Origin: Chryseobacterium sp. SN22
GTDB lineage: Bacteria > Bacteroidota > Bacteroidia > Flavobacteriales > Weeksellaceae
Reading direction: 5' to 3'
NCBI RefSeq assembly: GCF_008329705.1
Contig: NZ_VTSX01000001.1
Span: forward strand, 124,001 to 188,000
DNA: 64,000 nt
Below the pieces are notes generated by a model that saw only the letters and a list, made by a program, of their open reading frames with translations, was not told where the DNA came from and made no database searches. Positions 7,711 to 16,511 of the stretch are shown one piece after another; within the stretch, counting starts at the first letter, position 1, and each line of letters opens with the position of its first letter. A program made the translations under genes and the position numbers.

Positions 7711-8739
7711 TTATTTTTCCAGCCCTGCTACAAGGTCTTTCCATTCCTGCAGCTCAGGAATTCCCGGTTTTCTTTTCCCGAAGAACTGAACGATAAAGTC
7801 CCCTTCTTTGTTGAATACCTCAATCGCCGTCACTTCGCCGTCTTCCGTCGGCTTTTTTACAATCCAGGCTTCTGCTATTTTTGTAACGTCAAGATGAAGA
7901 TTGAAATCAGGATCCATTACGTTGAACCACTGCTGGTGCCATAAGGTTTTCTTTACATTTCCGGTGTGGATCTGGATAATCCCCCTGTTCCCTACAAAGA
8001 TCATGATCGGAAGCTCTTTTTCCGAAGCGTCTTCCAGTACGTTTACCACTTTCGAGCTGTCGATCTTTTGGGTAAAGCCTTCCGGAGCCAGCCTCAGGGC
8101 CTGGGTTCTGCTTACCCCGAATTTCCGGGTCATCATAAAGAAATCGTGGGTATCTTTCAACGACGTCCATGCGTTTTGGAAACCCTTCACGTCGATTTCG
8201 GCATCCGGTTTTTCTTCAGCTTTAGGAGCCACCGCTTCAGATTCAAAAGACGTACCCTGTTCATCAGCCCTGAATTTTTCAACCAACGCATCAAATGCGG
8301 CTTCGTTACTGTCTTTGGTAAGGTAAATTTTATGAAGCGCTAATCCGTCTTTTCCGAAGAACTGAAGACTCTTCCGGTCCCCTTCTGCCACGGCAAAAGC
8401 AAATTTCCAGTGGTTCAGGAAAATCCTTAAATCAATATCTTCCCCTACAAAAAGCTGGGCGTGCGGACTGCTGAAATCACCGTTCAGATAAGTTCCTTTT
8501 CTTTCGTGAACGCATTCTTCGTTACGGGTAAGCGCCATTACTTTTCCCAACTGCTCAGCTTCCGTTAAAATATTCTGAAATTCCGGTTTCAGCACGGTTA
8601 CGCCTTCTCCAACACCGGTTGCCAGCAATTCCGCTTCGCTTACGCCAAGTTCCGCCGCTGCGTTTCTTATTCTTACGTGCGGATTTTCCGCTTTCAGAGC
8701 TTCCCATTTTTCTTTCAGATCGTGTACTAATGTGCTCAT
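7711..8739 (-). CDS. hmuS: haem-degrading/haem-handling factor (HemS/ChuS/HmuS family)
   Basis: A 342-residue cytoplasmic protein with the duplicated ChuS/HemS architecture: an N-terminal half (about 1-165) and a C-terminal half (about 185-342), each with a sequence of the type ERKGTYLNG or GNRGIIQIHTG. The proximal haem ligand of the family corresponds to His198 in KDTHDFF. Family members take haem delivered by the ABC importer and either degrade it oxidatively or pass it on. It is the last gene of the operon, 4 bp after the methyltransferase gene. The linker (about 160-184) is Glu/Ala/Lys-rich and probably flexible. Confidence 0.93.
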   Translation of the reverse strand: MSTLVHDLKEKWEALKAENPHVRIRNAAAELGVSEAELLATGVGEGVTVLKPEFQNILTEAEQLGKVMALTRNEECVHERKGTYLNGDFSSPHAQLFVGEDIDLRIFLNHWKFAFAVAEGDRKSLQFFGKDGLALHKIYLTKDSNEAAFDALVEKFRADEQGTSFESEAVAPKAEEKPDAEIDVKGFQNAWTSLKDTHDFFMMTRKFGVSRTQALRLAPEGFTQKIDSSKVVNVLEDASEKELPIMIFVGNRGIIQIHTGNVKKTLWHQQWFNVMDPDFNLHLDVTKIAEAWIVKKPTEDGEVTAIEVFNKEGDFIVQFFGKRKPGIPELQEWKDLVAGLEK

Positions 8740-8743
8740 TATT

Positions 8744-9394
8744 TTATTTTTTTATGGTTAAAATCGTGTAATTTCTTGTTATGGTTTCATCTCCTGTTTT
8801 GCTTTTTACTTCTTCTTCCCTTTCGGAAACTGCCATTCTGCTGAAATAGCTTTTAGAAACCGTTTCCTCCATTTCATCGGTATTGTACAGGGTAAAACCG
8901 AATCGGGTGAACGGCAGCTTCTCCATGAAATCCCTTTGCCCGAACGTCAGGACAAACGTTCCTGTTTTTTTCAGGACCCTATATATTTCATTTAAATAAT
9001 CTACCGGCTGCTTCCAGAAATAGACAGTATTTACGGTAAATATTTTATCAAACGTTTTATCTCCGAAAGGAAGTTTTTCACCTTCGTACAATACAAAATC
9101 CGCCTGGTCTTTAAAGGCTTCATTCAGTTTCATGGCTTCCCGATGCATGGTTTCGGAAATATCGATTCCCGTGTACCTGATGTTTCGCGCCCTGTTCAGG
9201 ATGCTCTTCACATGGCCTGCGTTTCCGTGACCGATCTCAAGAATATGCTCGTTGTCTTCGATCAGGAGTGCCTGGATGCTTTCAAGCGTCATTCCGATAT
9301 TGGTAGCGTTCATCATCTCGCCGATCTCGATGCCTTTTTCACCCTCGGGATTTGCGAGGTTCTGTGCTAATATTTTTAGTTTTTCCTGGTCCAT
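8744..9394 (-). CDS. class I SAM-dependent methyltransferase in haem operon
   Basis: A 216-residue Rossmann-fold methyltransferase. Motif I is LEIGHGNAGH (52-61), the acidic end of strand 2 is TGIDIS (75-80), and the post-motif TVNTVYFWKQP is of the UbiE/COQ5-like type. It has no Fe-S or radical-SAM motif, so it is not a ChuW-type haem-opening enzyme. Its ATG overlaps the hmuV stop by one base (TAATG), and hmuS follows 4 bp later, so it is embedded in the haem operon. The substrate is unknown; possibilities are a haem breakdown product, a metallophore, or detoxification of an unrelated small molecule. Confidence 0.85.
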   Translation of the reverse strand: MDQEKLKILAQNLANPEGEKGIEIGEMMNATNIGMTLESIQALLIEDNEHILEIGHGNAGHVKSILNRARNIRYTGIDISETMHREAMKLNEAFKDQADFVLYEGEKLPFGDKTFDKIFTVNTVYFWKQPVDYLNEIYRVLKKTGTFVLTFGQRDFMEKLPFTRFGFTLYNTDEMEETVSKSYFSRMAVSEREEEVKSKTGDETITRNYTILTIKK

Positions 9395-10164
9395 TATCCA
9401 AAAATGATCATAGGGTTATGGGTTATCGGATGCTCGCAGATCGTGCACGGGAAATTATAAGCATTGCTGATATTTTCAGCCGTAAAAACTTCTTCCGGTG
9501 TTCCATAGGCAGCTGCTCTTCCCGATTTCATTAATAATATTTTATCAGCGTACTGCGCCGCGAGATTCAGATCATGAAGCACAACGACTGCAGAGTTGGT
9601 CTTTCGGGTAAAATTCTTAATGGTCTCCAATGCTTTATACTGATGCTTCACATCCAGGTTATTCAAAGGTTCGTCCAGGAAAAGGAGCTTGTGGACAATC
9701 TCATTCTGAAGCTGGGCCATTACCCTTGAAAGATGCACCCTTTGTTTCTCTCCACCCGATAATGTATTGTATTCCCGGTCTTTTAAATGGAAAACATCGG
9801 TTTCATACATCATGTTGTTCATGGCTTCCAGATCTTCCTTCTGGGGCTGGGCATCAAAATACGGATACCGTCCCATCATCACCACATCTTTCACATCAAG
9901 CGGGATATCATTGCTGTTGTGCTGGGAAAATTTAGCCTTATGCCTGGACAATTCCTGCACAGGCCAGTCACTGATAGACCTATCTTTAAATAAAATCTGC
10001 TGTTTGCATTTTACTTCATTCGCCAGCATACTCAGCAGACTGGATTTTCCGGCTCCGTTCGGCCCCACAATTGCCAGAAATTCACCGTATTCCAGATGAA
10101 CATCCACCGCATCCAGAATGTGGAAATCTTTATGTTTATAAGTAATCTGATGGGCCCTGATCAT
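9394..10164 (-). CDS. hmuV: haem ABC importer ATP-binding protein
   Basis: A 256-residue ATPase of the FecE/HmuV type that energises haem or siderophore import across the inner membrane. All motifs are present: Walker A GPNGAGKS (34-41), signature LSGGEKQR (135-142), Walker B LLFLDEP (160-166) and H-loop His197. Its first four bases overlap the permease stop (ATGA), a sign of translational coupling. It is preceded by the permease and binding protein and followed by the methyltransferase. Confidence 0.93.
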   Translation of the reverse strand: MIRAHQITYKHKDFHILDAVDVHLEYGEFLAIVGPNGAGKSSLLSMLANEVKCKQQILFKDRSISDWPVQELSRHKAKFSQHNSNDIPLDVKDVVMMGRYPYFDAQPQKEDLEAMNNMMYETDVFHLKDREYNTLSGGEKQRVHLSRVMAQLQNEIVHKLLFLDEPLNNLDVKHQYKALETIKNFTRKTNSAVVVLHDLNLAAQYADKILLMKSGRAAAYGTPEEVFTAENISNAYNFPCTICEHPITHNPMIIFG

Positions 10165-11204
10165 AACAGTGATTTTTTGAATTTAACCAGAATCGCAATA
10201 AAGATCGGACCTCCCATCAGAGCGGTGAGAATCCCAATCGGCAGTTCCGAAGGTTCCACAATGCTTCTGCTGAATGTATCGGCGGTCAGCAATAAAATAC
10301 TTCCGCAAATCCCCGATAACGGCAGAATGAAAGCATAATCGGATTTAAACAGCAGCCGTAAAATGTAAGGCACAATAAGGCCCACAAATCCGATCGTCCC
10401 GGAAAATGCCACGCAGCTTCCGATCATCAGTGCCGTTAGAAGGATAATCTGTTTCTTTAACCTTTCCACATTAATTCCCAGATGCTGCGCATCTTTTTCC
10501 CCCAGCATCATGGCATTCAACGCTTTGCCCTTCGGCAGCAGGATGAGGTAGGAAACGATTAAAACAACGGCTAAAATAATATTCTTTGTCCAGGTGGCTG
10601 CCGCAAGGCTTCCCAGGTTCCAGAACGTTAAATCCCTCAGCTGATCGTCCTTTGAAATATAGATCAGGAAGCCGGTAACGGAAAAGCCTATAGCCGTAAT
10701 GGCCACCCCGCTCAGCAGCATCATGACCACATTGGTTTTTCCTCCGCTGGTTGAAATCCTGTAGACCAGCAGCATGGATAAAAAAGAACCGATGAAAGCG
10801 GCGATGCCTACCAGTGAAAACTGTACCGCTTCAGGAAGATACTGCTTGAAGTGTCCTCCTAAAACGATGGTAATGGCGGCAAGCAGCGTTGCTCCCGAGG
10901 TCAGTCCTATTAGATCTCCCGTGGCCAGAGGATTTTTAAACAATCCCTGTAGGCTTGTCCCTGAAACAGCCAGCATGCTTCCGATCAGGATCGCCATTAC
11001 AATTCTTGAAGCCCTTACGTCCCACACGACATACCGGTCGCTTAAAGCTAAACCCGGATCCTCTGTTATCATTTTACCTAAAATTTCAAAGGCAGATTTC
11101 CCTCCGAAATCGTAAACTCCGGTATTAAGAGACCATACTGCTATTAAAGCAAGCAGTATGGCACTTATGCTGACGTAAACGTATAATTTACTTGGTGTTC
11201 TCAA
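10161..11204 (-). CDS. hmuU: FecCD-family haem/iron-chelate ABC importer permease
   Basis: A 347-residue integral membrane protein with about nine to ten hydrophobic segments and the FecCD-type signature GAILLLTADTFSR-like segment near the C-terminus (SILLLTADTFSRSI) plus PSELPIGILTALMGGPIF. The reading frame starts with TTG at 11204, 17 bp inside the upstream binding-protein gene; no ATG is available before the first membrane segment, so TTG (MRTPSKLY) is preferred. It forms the channel of the HmuTUV-like importer. The overlap with both neighbours shows tight co-translation. Confidence 0.9.
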   Translation of the reverse strand: MRTPSKLYVYVSISAILLALIAVWSLNTGVYDFGGKSAFEILGKMITEDPGLALSDRYVVWDVRASRIVMAILIGSMLAVSGTSLQGLFKNPLATGDLIGLTSGATLLAAITIVLGGHFKQYLPEAVQFSLVGIAAFIGSFLSMLLVYRISTSGGKTNVVMMLLSGVAITAIGFSVTGFLIYISKDDQLRDLTFWNLGSLAAATWTKNIILAVVLIVSYLILLPKGKALNAMMLGEKDAQHLGINVERLKKQIILLTALMIGSCVAFSGTIGFVGLIVPYILRLLFKSDYAFILPLSGICGSILLLTADTFSRSIVEPSELPIGILTALMGGPIFIAILVKFKKSLL

Positions 11205-12066
11205 TTAACAGTTTGTTTAATCCTACAGCAGCTTCTCCTAGTCTCGGCCCGAAACCTGAAACCAGGCCTCCGTCCATGGCGATGATCTTTTTGTTTTTCC
11301 CGGCATTGGTTTGGGAAACACCCGGCATTTTCAGAGCCCCTTCGTTTCCTCCTGCGCCCTGCAGTCCGCTGGTAAAAAAGAATAACACATCTGGGTTCGC
11401 TTTTACCACCGCTTCCGGGGTTAACGGTTTGAAATCTTCGAAATCATTTACGGCATTTTCTCCGCCGGCAATTTCAATTAAAGAAGCCATCGGTGTATTT
11501 TTTCCGGCCACCATCAGCATGTTTCCTCTGGCATAGATGAAAAGGACTTTCGGCTTCTTGGCAATCGGCCGGATCTGTTTCAGATCGGCATCGATTTTAT
11601 CGTTCAGTTTCTGGTAATCGCTGCTTCCGATGGTTTTGGCTACATCAGCGATTAGTTTTTTGGTTCCGTCAACCGTAAATTCCTGTTTGAAAACCTCGGT
11701 TTTTATTCCGGACGATTTGATTTTTCCCATCAATGCCGGATTGATGTCTTTATCGGAAGCTAAAATCAGGGTCGGGGAAACTGCCATAATCGGCTCAATG
11801 GTCATGGACCGCACATGGCCCAAATCAACAGCCGTGCTTTTCAACGATGCCGGATAAGTGCTGGTCACATCGGTTCCTACGATTTCTTTTTCATGGCCTA
11901 AAGCCGCTATGATTTCCGTGATTCCGCCATTCAGCGTAACGATCTTATTGTTGGATTTCGGGGTTTCCGCGTTTACTTCCGTAGCATTTCCTGTTTTGGC
12001 ACTCTCCTCTTTTTTACATGAGTAAACGGCAACCAACACAGAAGCGGCAAGAATGAATTTTTTCAT
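11188..12066 (-). CDS. hmuT: haem/iron-chelate ABC importer substrate-binding lipoprotein
   Basis: A 292-residue periplasmic binding protein of the TroA/BtuF-like helical-backbone class. A lipoprotein signal ends at Cys17 (AVYSC), so it is lipid-anchored. Family blocks include the opening IVTLNGGITEIIAALG and the TDVTSTYPASLK segment, as in HmuT. It presents haem or another iron compound to the permease encoded directly downstream. The gene starts 24 bp after the HmuY-like gene. Confidence 0.9.
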   Translation of the reverse strand: MKKFILAASVLVAVYSCKKEESAKTGNATEVNAETPKSNNKIVTLNGGITEIIAALGHEKEIVGTDVTSTYPASLKSTAVDLGHVRSMTIEPIMAVSPTLILASDKDINPALMGKIKSSGIKTEVFKQEFTVDGTKKLIADVAKTIGSSDYQKLNDKIDADLKQIRPIAKKPKVLFIYARGNMLMVAGKNTPMASLIEIAGGENAVNDFEDFKPLTPEAVVKANPDVLFFFTSGLQGAGGNEGALKMPGVSQTNAGKNKKIIAMDGGLVSGFGPRLGEAAVGLNKLLIENTK

Positions 12067-12090
12067 AATCTACTTATTATTTGATTTTTA

Positions 12091-13179
12091 CTATAGGGGT
12101 TTGTATTCGAACTGAGGGAAACCTCTTTCTCCTGAGGTATTTGTAATCCTGGTAAATCTTAATTTAAAATAATAGCCTTCGGCATCCCTGACGATATAGA
12201 AACGGTCGCCATATACTTCCAGGCCGTTTGCACCCACCGGGTTTCTCCAGTTGGATCCGATCACCCGTTGATCGTTATATATGAATTTGGACGGATCGAT
12301 ATCGGATGTTTTAAAGTTGCTATAGGCTTCCACTCCTGATGCCGGTGCCGGAACCACCACTTCATAAGCCCCTGCCCCGCCTACATTGTTGATCGTTACA
12401 AAATCCGCAAAAATATAGCTTCCCGCTCCGGTAATGGTATTGGTAAATACGGTGAAGCAAAGGTCCCATTTTTTCTTTTCAGGCTGAATGACCACCTCTT
12501 TTTTGTTTTTTAAACTGACGAAACTGTAATTATAAGCCGTGTTTTTATTAATAACCAGTTCTTCATGGGAAGAAGAAGCCAGTGGTGCATATTTCACTTT
12601 GTAGCCACCGGTTGCGGTTCGGGTAATCTGGACTTTCATCCAGCCTCTGCTGTCTCCGCCGGTTGCCACAGAACCTACAGGAACAGAACCTGTGAAAATT
12701 TCTTTTCCCATATTAATAAGATAAACAGCGTTTTCGGAATCATTTGATTTAATTTCCTCGATAGCGGTATATCCTGAAGGGAAATTTCCTTTTACATCAT
12801 CAATATAGGTTACATTGGAAGGATTGAAATTGGCAACCTGAACCTGCGGCTGTAAAGAGGCAACACTCGCTTCGGTAACGGCATCAATATTCGTAGCATT
12901 CGGGATTTTGCCCGCAGCCATCATAATGGATGAGTTTAATACTACTTTAAACGCGCTTCCCGAATAAAAAGCAAGATCCCAATCCGTCCTCTTGGTAAGC
13001 ATCTGCGAATTGGTCCCCAGATCGAACCAAACCTGGTTCGGCTGTGTTGCACCGCCCACATTAGGATCCACTCTTGCCCCATCGGAAGGCGCTATTGCCA
13101 CAGGGTCTTCGTTATCATTAATACACGATTGGGAAATAAAGGAAGCTCCTACAAGTAAGCAAAATAGTATTTTTTTCAT
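12091..13179 (-). CDS. HmuY-family haem-binding surface lipoprotein
   Basis: A 362-residue lipoprotein (lipobox SQSC, Cys19) with the HmuY signature QVWFDL (49-54) followed by WDLAFY (67-72). HmuY proteins, best known from Porphyromonas, sit on the outer surface or are released and capture haem from host haemoproteins for a TonB receptor. That receptor gene lies 10 bp upstream. The haem ligands of HmuY are histidines or methionines in loops and cannot be assigned here by eye. A related HmuY-like region occurs in the T9SS protein at 16512-17822, showing a local expansion. Confidence 0.88.
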   Translation of the reverse strand: MKKILFCLLVGASFISQSCINDNEDPVAIAPSDGARVDPNVGGATQPNQVWFDLGTNSQMLTKRTDWDLAFYSGSAFKVVLNSSIMMAAGKIPNATNIDAVTEASVASLQPQVQVANFNPSNVTYIDDVKGNFPSGYTAIEEIKSNDSENAVYLINMGKEIFTGSVPVGSVATGGDSRGWMKVQITRTATGGYKVKYAPLASSSHEELVINKNTAYNYSFVSLKNKKEVVIQPEKKKWDLCFTVFTNTITGAGSYIFADFVTINNVGGAGAYEVVVPAPASGVEAYSNFKTSDIDPSKFIYNDQRVIGSNWRNPVGANGLEVYGDRFYIVRDAEGYYFKLRFTRITNTSGERGFPQFEYKPL

Positions 13180-13189
13180 TTTTATGGAT

Positions 13190-15325
13190 TTAAAAATTAT
13201 AATTTAAGCGGGCAAAATAGCTTCTGCCGTAGAAGAGATTCTGCTGACCTGCAGCTGCATTATGGCTGTCACCGGATTGGATGGTATTTCTCACGCTGGT
13301 TACGTCGAAAATATTTTTTATTCCTGCACTTATTTCAAAATGGTTTTTAAAGAAGGGCTGGCTCACCGTAAAATTCAGCATATTGAAATCTCCGATTTCA
13401 CCCAGAATATACTGTCCGGGATCGGTAGGTGCATTTCTGTCCCCGACATGGGTGTATCTCCGCTGTATTCCGGTGTATTTATAATAAAGGGCAAACAGCG
13501 TCCCGGCAGACGGTAAGGTGTAGTTGGCCGCCAGGTTGGCCTCCGCGTAATAATTGTAGTCATCAGGCGAGGTGAGTTTTCCAGTGCTTAAAGCCTGGGA
13601 AATTCCCATCACCGAAACACCGGCATTCAATGACAAAGCTCCTTTTCTGAGATTTACTCCGCCTCCGAATAATAAGGATTTGTAATTATCTACGTTCAGG
13701 TAGGTAATCTGTAACGGACTGTTGTTGATGATCACATCTTCAATTCTGTTCTGTACATCCAAATACATTCCCGAAAGGCTGAAATTGAATTTCCAGCTGC
13801 TGGTATTGGTTAGTGCATAATCCCAGAATGCGGCAGCCGAGTATCCGGTCTCAGGCTTCAGGTTTTCATTTCCCCTGATGTCGTGGTTGTTGTCGACAAC
13901 ATAAGTATACAGTTCATCATACGTCGGGAACCGGTTTGCAGATCCGAAGACCGTACGGATATCCGAACTTTCCGAAGTTTTAAACCGTAAGGTTCCGGAA
14001 TAATTGTATTGGGAATTGAATTTATCGCTTAAAGCCAGCCTTACCCCGGGACGGAATGAAAGCCAGCTGTTGATGTTCCATTCTGCCGAAAGGAAATTGG
14101 CGTAATTGAAGACCGAACGTTCGATGCTCCTGCCGTTGTTATTGCTTTCAAAGGTGGTGGCATCGGCAAAGCCTTTAGTTCTGTCCAGTTCATACCCGAT
14201 CTGGAAATTCACTTTTTCGCTGTCGAGGAAATTACTGAACATTCCCCTCGAGTAGAGTACATCCGATTTGTAAAATGTAATTTCAGCATCTCTCGAAAGT
14301 TCTTTCCGGTTGGGAATGTCATAGGTATATTGCTGCGATTTTCTTTCCTGGCTCTGATAAGAGAAGTCTCCTACATAATTGATCCTTCCCATTTTGCTCT
14401 GGATGTTAAACTGATGGATCCACCGGTTGGTATGGTAATCTTTATCATTTGCCGTATACGTCCTGTTGCCTCCTCCGAGATAAAGCTCATTAACGATGGG
14501 ATTATAATAGTTTATTTTTTCGGTAAGAAAATTAAGCTTGTAGAAAAAGCTCGTGTTGTTTTTGCTGTAACGGATGGTCCCGTTCGTGGTCAGCTGATCT
14601 TTCGGTTGCCAGTCGTAGCCCCGCTGTCCGTCGTTGCTTTCGCTGAAATATTTATAACCGTTAAGGACTCCTCTGTATCCCTGGAAATCATTATGATTGA
14701 TATCGGCGGAAACAGACCAGTTGTTGTTGATCCTGTATCCGAGATTCAACGACTGGATATGCCGGCCGTTTCCTTTTTTAAACCAATCGTAGTCATTTCT
14801 TACCGTTTCTTCTTGCAAAGAAGCCAGGGCTGTAAATTTTTTGGCATACGTTTTTTTGGTAATGATATTGATGACACCGGCGACCGCATTGTTTCCGTAT
14901 TCAACCCCCATGGAACCTTTTACGACTTCTATTCTTTCAACATTATTCACATTAATTTTGGTAAGGTCTACGATATTCCCCATTCCTTCGTCACTTACTA
15001 CCGGAATGTTATCGATGAGGATTTTGGTATATTTACCGCTCAATCCCATAATGCTGGCATTGGAATTCCCGGAGCCTTTGCTGGGTTCTATTAAAATATT
15101 GAGATTCTGATTAAGTACTTCCGCAACATTGGTTACCGCCATATTTTTAATCTGCAATGCATCAATGACCTCCACTTTATAAATAGACTTGTTGATGGAT
15201 TGCTGGGTGTACTGGCCGGTAACCACCACCTCTTCGATCTGCTTCTGTTTTACAGAATCATTTTCCTGTGCACTCATCCATAAAACAGTGGACAAAGAGA
15301 GAATGGAAAGCACTTTCTTCTTCAT
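13190..15325 (-). CDS. TonB-dependent outer-membrane receptor, probable haem receptor
   Basis: A 711-residue receptor. It has a signal peptide (1-19), a TonB-box-like EEVVVTG (31-37), a plug domain (about 45-155) with the usual VERIEVVKGSMGVEYGNNA segment, and a beta-barrel ending in the terminal aromatic F711 (RLNYNF). It imports a bulky ligand using TonB energy. As first gene of an operon encoding a HmuY-like lipoprotein, an Fe-chelate importer and a haem-degrading factor, its ligand is most probably haem. FRAP/NPNL-type haem receptor motifs are not clearly visible, so ligand identity is by context. Confidence 0.9.
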   Translation of the reverse strand: MKKKVLSILSLSTVLWMSAQENDSVKQKQIEEVVVTGQYTQQSINKSIYKVEVIDALQIKNMAVTNVAEVLNQNLNILIEPSKGSGNSNASIMGLSGKYTKILIDNIPVVSDEGMGNIVDLTKINVNNVERIEVVKGSMGVEYGNNAVAGVINIITKKTYAKKFTALASLQEETVRNDYDWFKKGNGRHIQSLNLGYRINNNWSVSADINHNDFQGYRGVLNGYKYFSESNDGQRGYDWQPKDQLTTNGTIRYSKNNTSFFYKLNFLTEKINYYNPIVNELYLGGGNRTYTANDKDYHTNRWIHQFNIQSKMGRINYVGDFSYQSQERKSQQYTYDIPNRKELSRDAEITFYKSDVLYSRGMFSNFLDSEKVNFQIGYELDRTKGFADATTFESNNNGRSIERSVFNYANFLSAEWNINSWLSFRPGVRLALSDKFNSQYNYSGTLRFKTSESSDIRTVFGSANRFPTYDELYTYVVDNNHDIRGNENLKPETGYSAAAFWDYALTNTSSWKFNFSLSGMYLDVQNRIEDVIINNSPLQITYLNVDNYKSLLFGGGVNLRKGALSLNAGVSVMGISQALSTGKLTSPDDYNYYAEANLAANYTLPSAGTLFALYYKYTGIQRRYTHVGDRNAPTDPGQYILGEIGDFNMLNFTVSQPFFKNHFEISAGIKNIFDVTSVRNTIQSGDSHNAAAGQQNLFYGRSYFARLNYNF

Positions 15326-15344
15326 AAACTCAAAAAATTTTCGA

Positions 15345-15352
15345 CAAATATA
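15345..15352 (-). promoter_or_regulatory. -7 element of haem-uptake operon
   Basis: TATATTTG on the minus strand (complement of 15345-15352) matches TAnnTTTG and lies 19 bp upstream of the receptor start codon. Its -33 region overlaps the operator-like element at 15361-15383. Confidence 0.65.
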
Positions 15353-15360
15353 ATGCTTTA

Positions 15361-15406
15361 TTTAGAATAGTTAAAAATAAATACATATTTTTGTAGAATA
15401 ATTCTA
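15361..15406 (+). promoter_or_regulatory. promoter and operator-like element of first T9SS protein gene
   Basis: TTTAGAAT (15361) followed by TTAAAAATAAATA is spaced 25 bp (start to start) from a -7 TATTTTTG (15386-15393). A near-perfect palindrome TAGAATAATTCTA (15394-15406) follows directly at the inferred transcription start. The same layout occurs at 16458-16495. The AT-rich palindromic form fits a Fur-like metal/haem repressor, but that is an inference; the whole divergent region is only 96 bp, so the receptor operon may share it. Confidence 0.6.
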
Positions 15407-15421
15407 AATAAAAATAACAGT

Positions 15422-16249
15422 ATGAAATTAAGACTACTTTTAGGAAGTTTAATGTTTACGGCTGCGGCAGTACATGCACAGGTAGCTATGATTGATGAAA
15501 ATTTTGAGAGTGCGATTGTATCATCTCCCGTAAACTACAATAACCTTGTTAATGGCTGGATAAAAAAAACAACCGTTAACCACAATATTTATGTTGATAA
15601 AAATACGACAACCAATAACCAATATGCTCAGTTTTATGCAGCAGGCTCATTGAGTACAGACGTATTTCTTGTTTCACCACAGATTATAGCTCCTGACGGT
15701 TCAAAAAAAATAACTTTTACCGTTACTCCTACGGGCGGATCCACACTTGAGGTCGGACTAATTGATGATCCGTCTAATCTTATAGCAGGAAGTGGTGTAC
15801 CTGCATCGTATCAATTATTGCAATCATTTACATTTACAGAAACAGCTGCTGAAACCACAGTTTCCCCTATTACCGTGCCTGCATCAACAAAACAGTATAT
15901 TGTATTCAGGTTCAGAAATCCTTTAGCCACATTTCCGGGATCTTCACATTCTGCACTAGCCGTTGATAACGTAAAATATAATAATTCATCTATATTGAGT
16001 ACTTCCGACCAGGCAAAACCAAAAGACGAGATCAGGTTTGCAGTGAATGCCGATAATACTGCACTGGAATTTATCGCCAAGAAAAACCCTAAGAATATCC
16101 AGGTTTATTCAGCTGGCGGCCGGAAGGTTGCTGCCGGAACATTATCCGGAAGATCTTTTGACATCAGCACCCTTCAGACAGGTGTTTACTACCTTCTTAT
16201 CGAAACCGCGGAAGGTGCAGCAGTGAAATCAAAATTCGTTAAGAAATAA
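15422..16249 (+). CDS. T9SS-secreted surface protein with adhesin-like domain
   Basis: A 275-residue exported protein. The signal peptide is residues 1-19 (ending VHAQ). The N-terminal two thirds form a beta-rich module with FLVSPQIIAPDGS and HSALAVDNVKY, patterns of the cleaved-adhesin/choice-of-anchor J domains in flavobacterial T9SS substrates. The last 70 residues are a type A sorting domain (IQVYSAGGRKVAAG, YYLLIETAEG, ending KFVKK). Its promoter resembles that of the HmuY-like gene downstream and lies opposite the haem receptor, so a role on the surface under iron or haem limitation is likely. The ligand is unknown. Confidence 0.8.
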   Translation: MKLRLLLGSLMFTAAAVHAQVAMIDENFESAIVSSPVNYNNLVNGWIKKTTVNHNIYVDKNTTTNNQYAQFYAAGSLSTDVFLVSPQIIAPDGSKKITFTVTPTGGSTLEVGLIDDPSNLIAGSGVPASYQLLQSFTFTETAAETTVSPITVPASTKQYIVFRFRNPLATFPGSSHSALAVDNVKYNNSSILSTSDQAKPKDEIRFAVNADNTALEFIAKKNPKNIQVYSAGGRKVAAGTLSGRSFDISTLQTGVYYLLIETAEGAAVKSKFVKK

Positions 16250-16274
16250 GATTTATCAGACCGTTTTTATAATT

Positions 16275-16306
16275 AAACTGATTTATGCTTTCATAGATCA
16301 GTTTTT
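16275..16306 (+). terminator. terminator after first T9SS protein gene
   Basis: AAACTGAT and ATCAGTTT form an 8-bp stem around a 14-nt loop, followed by a T run. The DNA from here to 16457 is extremely AT-rich and non-coding. Confidence 0.6.
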
Positions 16307-16457
16307 AGCTTATTAAAATTTAAATTTCATTAATTAACTTTTAAATAAAATAAGAATTAAAATATTCAATAAATAAATTTAACAATCTTTAAAACAGAAT
16401 TTTAATAAATATTTTAAATAAAATAAATTTTAAAACACGACAAAAATCATATTTTTA

Positions 16458-16495
16458 TTTAGAATAATTAAAAATAAATATTTAGTTTTGTAGAA
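16458..16495 (+). promoter_or_regulatory. promoter and operator-like element of HmuY-like T9SS gene
   Basis: TTTAGAAT (16458) plus TTAAAAATAAATA, then a -7 TAGTTTTG at 16483-16490, again 25 bp start to start, and TAGAATAA immediately after. This repeats the arrangement at 15361-15406 almost base for base, including the position of the second TAGAAT half-site. Confidence 0.6.
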
Positions 16496-16511
16496 TAAAA
16501 AGAACCATATT

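Noticed and set aside
14330-15094. 254-codon plus-strand frame within the TonB receptor gene
   Set aside because: Antisense shadow of a well-supported receptor; no family pattern.
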